From Stomorhina lunata (lineage: Eukaryota > Arthropoda > Insecta > Diptera > Rhiniidae), in NCBI GenBank assembly GCA_933228675.1, contig OW121741.1, forward strand, positions 55,549,310 to 55,613,309: a stretch of 64,000 nucleotides of DNA, given 5' to 3'. Positions within the stretch are counted from its first letter, which is position 1; each line of letters opens with the position of its first letter. Position numbers and translations under genes: made by a program. This document shows positions 10,745 through 22,340 of the stretch, piece by piece. The notes below the pieces were generated by a model. That model did no database searches. It was not told the origin of the DNA and saw only the letters and a program-made list of their open reading frames with translations.

Positions 10745-11547
10745 AGCGTAAGAGATTTGTTTGTGGCTAAAACAGGTGCTCTAGTTATTTCTGTTTTTAA
10801 ATTCTCAAATTCTATTTGTTGTTCTCTATTCCATGACCACATTGAATCTTTTTTCAAAAGATCTCTCAAATGTTTAAATGACAAATTCTCAATGAATGAA
10901 CCTAAATAGGTGACCATTCCCAAAAAACGTTGCTTGTTTTCTGGAACTGGCATGGCTAAAATGGATTGAATTCTTTTTTCATCAGGTTGTACCCCTTTTT
11001 CACTAAATACGGGTCCAATGAACTTGATTTCAGATTTCAGAATTATAGATTTTGAGCGATTAAACTTAAGACTAACTGTTTTCCCTCTTTCAAGGACTTG
11101 AGCTAATATTTTGTTGTATTCATGTATATTAGGGGCATGAATTAAAAAATCATCCATAAATATTACTAGACCAGGAATGTCACCGAAAAGTCTCACCATT
11201 TCGACATGAAATATTTCGGGGGCCGAACTAACCCTAAAGGGCAAACGTAAAAATCTATGTCTACCAAAAGGTGTATTAAATGTACACAGCTTTGACGATT
11301 CCTCATCTAACTCAATCATCCAAAAATCCGAATTTGCATCTAACAAACTGAATATTTTTGGGCCACTCATGCGCGCTTTGCATTCATCTATTGTTGGGAA
11401 ATCAAATATTGGTCTTTTAATAGCTTTATTCAAATTGCGCGGATCTAAGCAAAGTCGCAAACTTCCATTTGATTTTGTTACTAATACAATAGACTTAACC
11501 CAGTCAGTCGGTTCTCTTACTTCCGTAATTACATTTAACTTAACCAT
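10729..11547 (-). pseudogene. Gypsy-1 reverse transcriptase
   Basis: 272-codon minus frame with RT blocks in order: 'SLRLCLDPRNLNKAI', motif A 'FSLLDANSDFWMIELDEESS', 'LPFRVSSAPEIF' and motif C 'LVIFMDDFLI', followed by a connection region. The conserved glycine of the LPFG motif is Arg here, a likely inactivating change, while the catalytic Asp residues are present. The N-terminal border is joined out of frame to the protease part at about 11550. Confidence 0.9.
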
Positions 11548-11556
11548 TCTCTCTAG

Positions 11557-12177
11557 TTATGTTTTTAACGATTGGTGTAAACTGAAAGGCACGCGACGAG
11601 GCGGATCAATTACTGGCTCACTATTTTCCTTTAGCTGTAAGTGACATTTATCTTTTAATTGCCCTAAACCATGAAACATGTCAGTGTATTTTTCCAAAAT
11701 AGATTCACAATTTATTGAGTTGACCGATTTAATTAAATTCATCTCTAGAGCTAGTTCTAAACCAACAACATTGTTACAAACCTTGTCTACTATATGAAAA
11801 TAAGTTGAATATACGACATTATTATACAAAATATTAATAAAGATTTTACCAATAACTGGGAGCTTCACCCCACTAAAAGTTACTATATTCTTGAATACTT
11901 TATTTACCATAGGTAACCCTAGACGTTCAAAAGTCCCCAAAGACAATAAATTAGTTTGTGCACCTGTATCCACCTGGCATGTGATAATTTTCCCATCAAC
12001 GACAACTTCAATATTCCAAATATTTGCTTTTTGATGCTTCATCTGGCCCTCTGATCCCACAAACAAAGTTTCTTCCTCAGAGTTATCTTCTTCACATATA
12101 CTTCTCACGAACTTGTTTTGATATTTCTCATTTCGTTTTGTGAAACACATTCTGGCATAATGGTTTTTTTTCCACAC
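11557..12177 (-). pseudogene. Gypsy-1 aspartic protease region
   Basis: Minus frame of 206 codons. A gag zinc-knuckle tail ('HYARMC') opens it, followed by the retroviral-type protease with 'CQVDTGAQTNLLS' carrying the catalytic DTG, then 'VVGLELALEMNLI', the usual linker and the proline-rich start of RT ('DPPRRVPFSL'). Confidence 0.88.
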
Positions 12178-12199
12178 AAATTACAAGTTACGCCATCGG

Positions 12200-12941
12200 C
12201 CGGACATTTATTCTTATGCTTTTGTCCACATTTTCTGCATTCCGTTACAAAATATTGTTGATGTGGTTGTGCATTTTGTTGTTGTTTTTATTGAACGGGT
12301 CTGTTGAAATTTTTTATGCCAGCCACTATCGGTTTATATTGACCGCCATTTTCAATGCTAACAGGATTTGCTCTTGCCATTTCCATGCTTTTGGCAATTT
12401 CCAACGATTTTTTCCAGGTTATGTCACCCTCACATAACAAACGCTTCTTGACACTTTTGTAAATTTCGGACAAGCCGCATGTAAATATGTCTTTAAGTAA
12501 ACCTTCTCTTAAAGATTTGAAATCACACTAATTGCTTGAATTTTCCAATGCGGTGACATATTCCACAATCGACTCCTCAACTTTTTGGTGTCCCGTAAAG
12601 AAAGCATGTCTTTCCATTGACAAATTTATCTTAGGTATGAAATGAGACTCAAACTTCTTGAACAAGTTGCCATACTCGAAAGTACCAATGTCTTCATTGA
12701 ACGAGTTGAAGATTTGCAGGGAAGCGGTCCCCATATGGTGGAGTAAGAGGGCAACTTTTCTTTTATTTGGCTGTGCATCAAGATTAGAGGCCAACAAATA
12801 AATTTTTAATTGTTTGCTCCAATTCCTCCATTCTTCAGCCACATTGAAAGTTTTTAAATTAAACGAAGGCATTGCAGCTCCTAAAGAATTCAAGCCTTTT
12901 TGGTCTACTGCACTTGCATATTTCGCAATATCTAACGGCAT
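12200..12941 (-). pseudogene. Gypsy-1 gag
   Basis: Gag in at least two frames: 12941-12528 begins at ATG ('MPLDIAKYASAVDQKG') with 'FNVAEEWRNWSKQLKIYL' and 'VALLLHHMGTASLQIF', the typical capsid-like N-terminus; the rest runs 12473-12288 in another frame, and cysteine pairs of the zinc knuckle lie at about 12250-12140. Structural protein of the retrotransposon particle. Confidence 0.82.
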
Positions 12942-13150
12942 TTTTCCAAAATTTGATCACTTTTAAACATTTTTTTTAAGAAAAGCCATGTTATGTGTTT
13001 GGGTACTCTTTATTTAATGCTTTAACAACTTACAAAAAGGTATAAAATCTATTCATAGTAATTACAATTAATTGAATACCGCCTACTTAAACTAAACGGG
13101 GCTACCATAAGATATTAATTATAATTTCAGTACCATAATACTATAAGAAA
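12942..13150. other. Leader / possible LTR remnant between Gypsy-1 and BEL
   Basis: AT-rich stretch that should contain the Gypsy-1 leader and 5' LTR on the minus strand. I could not identify a convincing primer-binding site or TG...CA ends, and no second LTR is available for comparison. Nothing else supported. Confidence 0.3.
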
Positions 13151-14560
13151 GAAAAGAACCCATCTAAAGGGTACTGCAACAAGATTAGAGAATTTTTTAA
13201 ATCAAGTTACAAGTGATACCTCCTTTTTCGAGTAACGTGCCAGACTGGAACAGTTGGAGAAAATCTATAAGCAGTTACAGACATTGGATATTGAAATGTC
13301 AGCTCAAGGAGAAAACTTAGCGGAGCGTCAAAGTGAATTAGAAGAATTTGAGTCTCTCTATTTCAAAATGAAAGCGAAATATTCTGAAGGTATCGATGCC
13401 AGGCTGCACTCATCTAATGTTTCTGGAGATCCTGTCAATTCTACTACAATGCTTTAGGATGCTATGCAAAAGTTGCTGGAAGTTCAAAGCAAATTCTTTA
13501 ATAGATTTACATCGCTACAGATAGGACACCACCAGCCTCCACAATCAAATGTGTCTCAAAATCCATCTGCTGATGTGCGACTACCTAAACTAAACGTACC
13601 GGTTTGCAGTGGCAAATTTGAAGAATTTAAATCTTTTTTTGATCTGTACACAAGCTCTATCCAGTATCTGAAAGGCTTGCTGGTGGATGAACCAGCCAAC
13701 TTAATTCGTCATCTACAAGTTACAGATCAAAACTATGAAGAAGCCATCTTGAGGCTGCAAGAAAGGTATGACAAGCCCTCGCTGGTAGTAGACTCGTTTA
13801 TCGAAACGTTTTTAAATATACCTAATGTTGGCGACACAAAAAGTCTCCGGAACTTATCAAATACCGCGGATGAAATAATAAGAGGCCTTCGAACTCAAGG
13901 CAGTGATCCTGAGAAACGTGATCCGTGGCTGATTTATATCCTGAGCAAGAAAATTGACGGAGAGTCTCTACATGCTTAGGCAGACCATACTGGTACAACG
14001 TCTTTCCCTACGCTAGATAGTTTTATTTCTTTTATAAATATAAGATGTGACGCTTTAGAACGATTGCCCTCTGCTAGTGGTAAAGTGAAACCAAAACCTA
14101 AAACTGTCCGTGCTTATGCCAGCACAATGAAAAAGGGTTGTGTAATTTACTGCAGAGTTATCATCTATCGTACTGTCCTACGTTCAACAGAGTTGATGTA
14201 CCATCTCGTATAGCCATTCTTCTTCTGTTATCCTTGACTCCCAGTGGAGCATAGGGCTTCGTATAGCCATTATCAAAGAGAAAAATGTATGCTTCAAATG
14301 CTTAAAGCCCAACCGAATAGTACATAGTCGCCCTTCGAAACATGTATGTGAGTCATGCAAAGGAAAGCACCATTCGTTAATCCACAATGACCGAAAGCCG
14401 TCAACAAGTTTTACGAAAGAGCCAAATACAAAAATTCAGCCTGCTGCTCAGTCAACTAATTCCAACGCCATGAATGAAACTTTCACTGTTGCTGGTGCCA
14501 CCCAGGCGAATTCAACTGATTCTTCAGAGGTAAATAATTTTAATATGTTGTTGCCAACGC
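13150..14560 (+). pseudogene. BEL/Pao gag with zinc knuckles
   Basis: Gag starts around 13165 ('TRLENFLNQVTSDTSFFE'), has stops near 13233 and 13455, and runs open from 13464 to 13979 with 'VRLPKLNVPVCSGKFEEFKSFF' (the DUF1759-like core of Pao gags), 'YDKPSLVVDSFIETF' and 'RTQGSDPEKRDPWLIYIL'. After a stop it continues to about 14120, then cysteine/histidine knuckles appear near 14290-14390 ('CFKCLKPNR', 'HVCESCKGKHHSLIH'). A serine/threonine-rich tail reaches 14560, where the Transib-like element enters. Confidence 0.85.
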
Positions 14561-15870
14561 ACAGTGGTTTACGGACGCTTTTTTTTGGAAATAATTCTGT
14601 AACGTTTGAATGACTGGAGATATTTGAATGAAATTTGGCATGGTGATAGTCAAGGAGTATTCGAGTTCTTTTTCAAAAGCACTGGCCCATGAGGGGACGG
14701 GAGAGTGATTAATGGACCTTCAAAGTTGGTCACCTCGGGTGTTCGACTTTTTTAAAAATTCGCCAAAAATCCATTTATGAATGGTTTGAAAAGAAATCTT
14801 AAACTTAAGTTCTCCTTCAGAAGGTCTACAAAAAATACGCTTACATGTGTAGGTTATCTCCTTTGGGTTTCGAGATATTTTGATAAAAAGGAATTTTTGG
14901 GTTGATTTTTTACCTATTTTAAGCATTTTTTGATCTGGTGGACGCATCTGAATATTCGTTAAAATTGTAACAAAATTCTAAATAATTTTTGTGGAAGTTG
15001 GTTATAGATATCTTCTTTCGTTTAAAAGCTAAAAATATTCAAAGTTGAAACTTAAAAAAAATTTCGCTTTTTTTTGAGTTTTTCCCTAAAAGATAGCTAT
15101 ATTTTTTCACTAATAAAAAAATATTTTCTTAAGAAACATAAAAATATTTTTAAAGTTTTTAAAAGAAAACATAATGAGAATGCGTATAAAACAAAGTCTA
15201 TTGCTTTTTTTAGTCTATTGCTTTAAGATCTTATTGGTCTACATGACTACAAATTTTCATTGTGATATCTTCGTCTATGTCATTTCTACAAAATATCAAA
15301 AATTGAAATTATTTTCCTTCTAAAAGTAGAAAAATAATATTTTTTTGTTTTACGATACAAAGTGTAAAAATATTAACTCACTTAAAAAAGATTTTTAATT
15401 GGTGTTCATCTCCTGGACTTTCCCGATCCAATGATACTAAACACGTGTATCAAGCTTTAATACATAGCCTTTAAAAGCTCTGAAAACTTTGCTTCCCATA
15501 GCATTTTTAAGCTAAATATTGGAGTATTGGAGAGTAATGTGCGCAAAAAAAGTTAATGGTGCACAGTGGTATTAACTCTGCAATTTCTAAACTACTAGAC
15601 GGATTTTGACAAAATTTGGAACGTCAATAGAAGAGGTGTGAGGCTTTTAGATCAATGTTTAAGAACGTATTTGTCGGTAGCACAGTGGGCTCTACAGTGG
15701 GCGAAAGTTGCCTACCTCGGGTATATAAAACATTTGGGGGTGTATAACTTTCCTCAATTGGGTCCGATCTAAAAGATTTTTATGTTTTCGAAAACTTCTT
15801 AAAAAAAATAAGAAAAAAACATGCTTACTTTACTACCTTATCTCTTATAGTTTAAGGGATATTTGACTCC
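14561..15870. repeat. Left arm of palindromic element B
   Basis: Inverted copy of the right arm, colinear from CACAGTGGTTTACGG to the TCTCTTATAGTTTAAG block near 15841-15857. Short open frames in it are not protein coding: they read mirror images of frames in the other arm. Confidence 0.75.
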
Positions 15871-18069
15871 ATAAAATTTTAGTATAATATTTTAACATTA
15901 CTTTGTAATTTATCGCAAAAATCTCTAAAACTACATAAGGTATTGCGACTATTTTTGTACATAGTATGGACCTGTGTATGCGAAAATCAGAAATATAAAT
16001 TTCGGAACAAGTTCTGAAATTTAAATGAAAATTTTTGAATACAGAAGAGTATGGTTTTCGCAAATTTGAGTTTTTTTAGAAAAGCGGCCCGTGTGACCCG
16101 ATTAATAGCCGGGCTCTATCGGATTTTTGCACAGATATTAAAAACATTATACTTAATACAATTTTGTTAAAAAAAAGTTTTGAGATAAAATAAACAATTT
16201 TTTTACAGTCACAAAAAACACAAGTTTTGTTAAAAAATGACTGATTTTCGACTACCGCTGGTTGTAGGGTGCATGTCCAAAATTTTTAGAAATATAGTTT
16301 ATACTGATACCTCAAGTTCAGCCTTTTAGAAAATGTAAAAAACGAATTGAGTCTTTTGAAAAAATGTTTCAAAAATATTGAAAAAATAATATTACTTTTT
16401 TTGAAAAAAAAAAAAATTTCAGGCTTTTTTCGGTACACAAAATTTGAAGAATTTTGCTGTGTTATTAAGTTTACATAATAAAGAACTTGTTTCTTCCAGT
16501 TCATTTAGAAATTTATCAGCAAATTTGCAGTATTTTTTTTTTAAATTTAACGTAGTACAAGAAAAGATAAATAGGCCAAAAAAGGCCAGAAGACATACCA
16601 TAAAAAGCAAAAAAAAAAAATGGATTTAAATATCTCTTAAACTATAAGAGATAAGGTTTTTTTCTTAATTTTTTTAAGAAGTTTTCGAAAACGTAAAAAT
16701 CTTTTAGATCGGACCCAATTGAGGAAAGTTATACGCCCCAAAATGTTTTATATACCCGAGGTAGGCAACTTTGGCCCACTGTAGAGCCCACTGTGCTACC
16801 GACAAATACGTTCTTAAACATTGATCTAAAAGCCTCACACCTCTTCTATTGACGTTCCAAATTTTGTCAAAATCCGTCTAGTAGTTTAGAAATTGCAGAG
16901 TTAATACCACTGTGCACCATTAACTTTATTTGCACACATTACTCTCCAATACTCCAATATTTAGCTCAAAAATGCTATGGGAGGCAAAGTTTTCAGAGTT
17001 TTTAAAGGCTATGTGTTAAAGCTTGATACACGTGTTAAGTATCATTGGATCGGGAAAGTCCAGGAGATGAACACCAATTAAAAATCTTTTTTGTATGAGT
17101 TAATATTTTTACACTTTGTATCGTAAAACAAAAAAATATTATTTTTCTACTTCTAGAAGGAAAATAATTTCAATTTTTGATATTTTGTAGAAATGACATA
17201 GATGAAGATATCACAATGAAAATTTGTAGTCATGTAGACCAATAAGATCTAAAAGCAATAGACTAAAAAAATTCCTAATTTTAACTAAAAAATTCCGCAA
17301 TTCCCAACTCGGGAAAAAAGAGTTTCAAAAAATGAGTTTTTTTTACAAAAATGGCAACACTGACTCTATTTGCAGCTCGTTTCAGAAAAAACTTTTCCAA
17401 TCAATAACAGATATATTAGAAAATATGGACATTATTATTTTTTTCAAATCGGTGCTTTGCCTTTTGAGAAAATTTTATTTAAACCAAAATTTTTTTTTAC
17501 AAATTGGCATTTTTTAGATAAGGCATGTGCGAGGACCAAAAGTCCAATTAGCAAGAAATTTGTTTTATACGCATTCTCATTATGTTTTCTTTTAAAAACT
17601 TTAAAAATATTTTTATGTTTCTTAAGAAAATATATTTTTATTAGTGAAAAAATATAGCTATCTTTTAGGGAAAAACTCAAAAAAAGCGAAATTTTTTTAA
17701 AGTTTCAACTTTGAATATTTTTAACTTTTAAACGAAAGAAGATATCTATAACCAACTTCCACAAAAATTATTAAGAATTTTGTTACAATTTTAACGAATA
17801 TTCTAAAAAAATGTTTGATCTTCAGATGCGTCCACCAGATCAAAAAAAGCTTAAAAAAATAGGTAAAAAATCAACCCAAAAATTCCTTTTTATCCAAATA
17901 TCTCGAAACCCAAAGGAGATAACCTACACATGTAAGCATATTTTTTGTAGACCTTCTGAAGGAGAACTTAAGTTTAGAATTTCTTTTCAATCCATTCATA
18001 AATGGATTTTTGGCGAATTTTTAAAAAAGTCGAACACCCGAGGTGACCAACTTTGAAGGTCCATCAATC

Positions 18070-19089
18070 TAGGGTTTGCAAAAAACCGTACAAATGAGAA
18101 ACCGCGGTTTCGGTTTTAAAACACCCAAAACCGGCCGGTTTCGGTTTTTTACATAAAACTATTTCAGTTTAAATTTGTTGGAAATTTAAGATAACTTTAT
18201 TAAAACATATTATAATTTAATACTAAAATTCAGGAAAATAATTCAGGTTTTTTAAATACGAGGGATTTCTTAAATAAGTCTTGTTTCTTTTGGAGAAACT
18301 GCAGTGCCCCTTTAATGTGAATATTATTTGCATCCGAGCGATACAAATAGTAATTTTTACAAATAGCAACGATTTTAAAGAATTTACAATTTCAAAGTCG
18401 ATAGAATGAAGCAAATCTAGGGTCGACAGCATTTCTAAACTCTCATGAATACTTTGCTTTAAAAGCAGAAATCTAAGAGTAATCTTAATTCACGATTATG
18501 ATGCTTTTTAACGCTTGTTTGTAAAATATTATAACAAACTGACGAATTTTTGAAACACCGAACAGTTTTTCTTACAGCCTCTAGGTTCAAATGTATATGG
18601 GCAATCGGTTTTAAATAAGTCAAAGTTTCATCGTCGCGGTCTTTAAAATTGATTTTCAGATACAAATTTGGTTTTGGCTGCTGCTCCATCTAAAGTACAT
18701 GCTACGATGTTTGTATTAAGTAAAATATTAAACTCCATTAGCCTTTGTCTAATGGTTTCTTGCGTTTGCTTGAAATTACACGTTGCTAGAATACGGCCCA
18801 AGTTATAAAATTTACCATGAGAATCGTGAATATTTACGTTCATATACTGCCTTCCCCTTACACCTGTCCATTCGTCCATTGTAAACACCTTTTGCTTGTT
18901 TCATTCTTCTGCTTCATTAAATAGACAAATTATGTGCAAATTTATGATAAGCTAATGTTATTTCTGAATAATACCAACAAAAAATTATGAAAAATAAATA
19001 GCTAAAACCGCGGTTTTTTCTACGGTTTTCAGTTTCGGTTTTGGGCATAAAAAACCGAGGTTTCGGTTAAAACCGAACTGCAAACCCTA
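18070..19089. mobile_element. hAT transposon remnant
   Basis: Ends TAGGGTTTGCA and TGCAAACCCTA, flanked by the perfect 8-bp direct repeat CATCAATC (18062-18069, 19090-19097), the hAT-length duplication. Subterminal regions are full of aaaccg/cggttt words. The interior encodes a broken hAT transposase on the minus strand. At 1,020 bp it is internally deleted relative to an autonomous hAT. Confidence 0.88.
18440..18900 (-). pseudogene. hAT transposase fragment
   Basis: Two overlapping minus frames. The first reads 'FTMDEWTGVRGRQYMNVNIH' and 'NIVACTLDGAAAKTKF'; the DEWT and CTxDGA blocks match the region around the first catalytic residues of hAT transposases. The second ('HIHLNLEAVRKTVRCFKNS') continues downstream in another frame. 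N- and C-terminal domains (BED finger, dimerisation) are missing. Confidence 0.75.
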
Positions 19090-19235
19090 CATCAATCACT
19101 CTCCGGACCCTTGATGGGCCAGTGCTTTTGAAAACCAACTCGAATACTCCTTGACTATCACCATGCCAAATTTCATTCAAATATCTCCAGTCGTTCAGAA
19201 TTATTTCCAAAAAAAAGCGTCCGTAAACCACTGTG

Positions 19236-19650
19236 CAACGGCCAGAGTCTTAGTAGAAGATAATATAATTAATTATCAAACGTGTAATGTACTATTAGAC
19301 TCTGGCTGTCAAAACACTCTCATTTCAGACAAATATGACCAGAGGCTAATGCTTGCTCGTAAGCCAACGAGAATTTTAGTTTGTGGACTAGGCAATAGTA
19401 AAGCTGGAACGACACGAGATATTGTCCAATTAGAAATAAAATTCATCCATGGAAATGAAACAATATATATAGTAGCCCATATTCTTCAAACTTTAACTAC
19501 AAAATTACCTTGTACAAATTTGACAATTACATGCTGAGATGAGCTAAAAACTCTCCCCCTAGCAGACAATAAATTGAACGTACCAAAAGAAATAGATATT
19601 TTAATTTGTTTTGACTACTTTTTTTCATTAATTAGAGAGGGTAGAATTTT
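19236..19650 (+). pseudogene. BEL/Pao aspartic protease
   Basis: Resumes right after element B with 'ATARVLVEDN' and the protease core 'CNVLLDSGCQNTLIS' (DSG catalytic motif), then 'GLGNSKAGTTRDIVQLEIKF'. A stop at about 19535 is followed by the expected linker ('LADNKLNVPKEIDIL') up to the TTAA where the next insertion begins. Confidence 0.85.
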
Positions 19651-19652
19651 AA

Positions 19653-20353
19653 CCCTTTTACAGTTAGAGGGATTAATTTTCCCACCAACTTTTTCTTAAT
19701 TGGTAAGGTAGCTCATCAATCGCAGTTAATTTTTCGATTTGAAAACAATAATTCAAAGGAATAAATTATATTTTCTTGTAATTGTACTGCCAAATTATAC
19801 ATGATTTTTTCGAAACGAGCATTGTGTAAATTAAAAACAGGCTTTTTACAACTGCGAACGAAATCGGTTTATATCTTTGAACTATCGTGGTGATATATGG
19901 TATGTCCTTTAACGTTTTAAAGATTTATATTTCATATCTTAGAAGTGAGACATATTTTAAACTTATCTAGCATATTGTTCTTCCTTCAACGATTTCTTTG
20001 GTGGGAAGAATATTCCCTCTAACCCTAAGTATGGCTGTTTTTATATTACAGATTGTCCGAAAATGAGCAAGAAAGTTCTAAAAGAATATGAAAAATAAAG
20101 TTAGTGCTTTTTTTATTTCATTACCTTCAGATTCTGACTAGTCCGAAGACGATGAGGATAATATTTTACATTTATTAGATCTGAGGCATATATAATTGCT
20201 TTTCGCGACGGAGGCAGAGGGAATATTTTTACCACCAATCAAAAGCAAAAAATCAAATTTTTGTTTTATTTTATGTTTTTAGTCATCAATAGTAACCCCA
20301 AATAAAAACTGGATTTTATTTATCCTATTGTGATCGTTATGTCCGTTAAGGGG
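19653..20353. mobile_element. piggyBac-type element, 0.7 kb
   Basis: Flanked by TTAA at 19649-19652 and 20354-20357, with ends CCCTTTTACAG and (reverse complement) CCCCTTAACGG. Removing it with one TTAA rejoins the BEL reading. A motif close to AGAGGGAATATTTTTCCCACCAA occurs at about 19675, inverted at about 20005, and directly again at about 20215. Near 20127-20190 an acidic stretch ('SEDDEDNILHLL') could be a remnant of a piggyBac transposase N-terminus; this is tentative. Confidence 0.65.
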
Positions 20354-20357
20354 TTAA

Positions 20358-21470
20358 GGGACGGCAATTTATTGGCTCAAAACACTGCCTTTGGGTGGGT
20401 TATCTGCAGTGGCTGTACTATGAATGAAACAGTTACGGTATGTTACACAACGAGTCAAAATTTTAATGAAGAAGATTTAAATAAAGCACTACGCCTGTTC
20501 TGGGAAATTGAGAGCCTCAATGTTATAAAACCGTCCTTAATTGCCCTTTAAGCAAATCCCTGAGCTGGGAGACTCCTACACTGGTGCCCTAAAAAGACTA
20601 AATGCTATGGAACGTAAGTTTAAATTTAATGATGAATTAAGAGAAGCCTATTCTGAATTTATGAATGAATATATTTCTCTGGGCCACATGGAACTTGTGC
20701 CTAAAAATTAAATTAATCGCCCTGCTGCGGAAGTATACTATTTGCCAAACCATCCCGTGTTAAAGGACACAAGTCTTACCACAAAACTGCGGGTTGTTTT
20801 CGATGGTTCTAGCAAATCATTCAATGGCCAGTCTCTTAATGACAACTTACTAAGAGGTCCTGTCCTACAGCAAGACCTTATTGCAGTACTACTAAAATAT
20901 AGGTGTAAGAAATTTTGTTTTGCTGCTGACATAAAACAAATGTTTCGCATGATGCTCATGAATGCGATCGCGAATTTTGTGGAGAGATAATCCCTGTGGA
21001 GAACTTTAGCACTATAAGCTATCTACAATGACTTACGGCACCATTTCAGCCTCATATTTGGCAACACGTACTCTTATATAATTAAGTAGAGATGAGAGTG
21101 AACGCTTTCCATTAGTATGTGAGGCTTTGAAAACTTGTTTTTACGTTGATGATTGTACGGCTGGCTCCAAAACAATAGAAGATGCTAGGAAATTAGCTGC
21201 TCACTGCTGGCGGCTTTCGGTTAAGAAAATGGGCTAGTAATGAAAGTAAAGTTTTAACTAACATACCCGAAGAAGATAAAATAGAAATTATAGTGAATAT
21301 TCCTACTGATATCACTGTATGTTTACTAGATGTAATATGGAACCCTGCTGTCGACTGTTTTTTTTACAAAGTGAAGGAAAAAGATTACAACATTGATACA
21401 AAAAGAAAGCTGCTATCTGAAATCTCAAAAATCTTTGATCCACTTGGGTGAATATCCCCTGTCATAATAG
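20358..21470 (+). pseudogene. BEL/Pao reverse transcriptase
   Basis: Starts 'RDGNLLAQNTAFGWVICSG' and continues with stops: 'ALRLFWEIESL', 'YYLPNHPVLKDTSLTTKLRVVFDGSS' (classic BEL RT start) and 'DNLLRGPVLQQDLIAVLLKYR', then 'FAADIKQMFRMM' with motif A Asp. After 20990 the frame is lost; the 'YVDDCTAG' region is recognisable near 21140-21160. Multiple frameshifts show long decay. Confidence 0.82.
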
Positions 21471-21484
21471 GCATTAAAATAATT

Positions 21485-22340
21485 ATGCAAAAACTATGGT
21501 TAATCAAATTGAATTGGGACCAACAACTTCCTAGTGAAATTAAAACCATGGCTGAACAGCTGTTTTCTGAACTTCATTTATTGAATAGTATTAATATTCC
21601 TAGAATTATTTTCTCTACAGAAACCAACGTTACTTATCATGGATTTTGTGACCCATCTAGTGCAGCCTATGCAGCCGTAGCATATTGTTGTAAAACAATA
21701 TAATGATTGCAAAAACAAAGGCGGCTCCAATAACTATGGTGTCAATTCTCCGACGGGAACTGTGCGCTGCTTATCTATTAGCACAAATATTCGAATATTT
21801 GATGCCCTTTCTGCGTAAAGACACAAATAAGATTGTATGCTGGTCTGACAGTAAAACTGTATTGGCGTGGCTCTCTTCCCATTCTACTAAGTGGGAAACC
21901 TTTGTCGGCCATCGAACTGGATATATTCTTGAGACTCTTTCTGATGTTAAATGGAGGTATGTTCCAACTAAATTAAATCCAGCTGATTGTGCTAGTAGAG
22001 GCGTTAGATCCAGCTATCTGGTTGAAAATCCAATGTGGTTTCAAGAGCCATCTTTTCTTCTAAATGACACAAGTGAATGGCCAAATCTGGTTAAAGAATT
22101 TCAAACTAATGAAGAGTTACGCTTAGCTAAGCAGGTTGTTCTTTCAACGACAATTTCGACTAACATTATTGGAGAGTTAAATAGTCGAATTTCACGTTTC
22201 CCTCGTATGCTCCGAGTACTCGCTTACGTCTATAGAGCATACAACAATTTTCGGTTTAAATTTAAGAACAAATTGCCAGACTTAGTGGCAGAGTTGGTGG
22301 CAGACTTAGTAAACCAAATTTGCCATACGACAGTCAACAT
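21485..22340 (+). pseudogene. BEL/Pao RNase H region
   Basis: Two frames. 21485-21703 ends with 'HGFCDPSSAAYAAVAY' (first RNase H Asp). 21703-22350 contains 'SILRRELCAAYLLAQIF', 'IVCWSDSKTVLAWL', 'VGHRTGYILE' and 'WRYVPTKLNPADCASRG', the diagnostic BEL block between RT and integrase. Better preserved than the RT. Confidence 0.85.

Larger units (their letters stand above)
6906..12941 (-). mobile_element. Gypsy-type LTR retrotransposon remnant (Gypsy-1)
   Basis: Gag, protease, RT, RNase H and integrase pieces run 12941 to 10178 and then 7048 to 6906 on the minus strand, the standard Gypsy order. The gap between RNase H and integrase is a mariner (7071-10083) with a TA duplication; joining the two flanks restores the expected gene order, so the mariner landed after the Gypsy. 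The integrase core and the 3' LTR are missing beyond 6906. No env is seen. The family resembles the arthropod 'K02A2.6-like' Gypsy pol group; this is by general recognition. Confidence 0.85.
14561..19235. mobile_element. Transib-like palindromic (foldback) element B
   Basis: Inserted in the BEL element with a 5-bp duplication CAACG (14556-14560, 19236-19240). Both ends are CACAGTGGTTTACGGACGC in inverse orientation and the match continues inwards for more than a kilobase, so the element is a giant palindrome: arms roughly 14561-15870 and 16625-19235, unique centre about 15871-16624. The left arm lacks about 290 bp present in the right arm (near 17240-17560), and the right arm carries a hAT insertion. 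Further CACAGTGG words occur inside both arms (15563, 15680 and mirror positions near 16790 and 16910). CAC ends and a 5-bp duplication argue for Transib; no transposase is seen. Confidence 0.75.
16625..19235. repeat. Right arm of palindromic element B
   Basis: Mirror of 14561-15870, interrupted by a hAT at 18070-19089 and longer by a 290-bp block (about 17250-17560) that was lost from the left arm. Part of that block (about 17375-17530) recurs in diverged form at 43145-43300, so the family has other copies. Confidence 0.75.

Noticed and set aside
13254..13457. Independent coiled-coil protein
   Set aside because: The frame continues the BEL/Pao gag across a stop and is not a separate gene.
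17332..18056. Several 60-95 codon frames in element B
   Set aside because: They lie in the arms of a palindrome and have mirror counterparts in the other arm; composition is A/T-driven with no domain.
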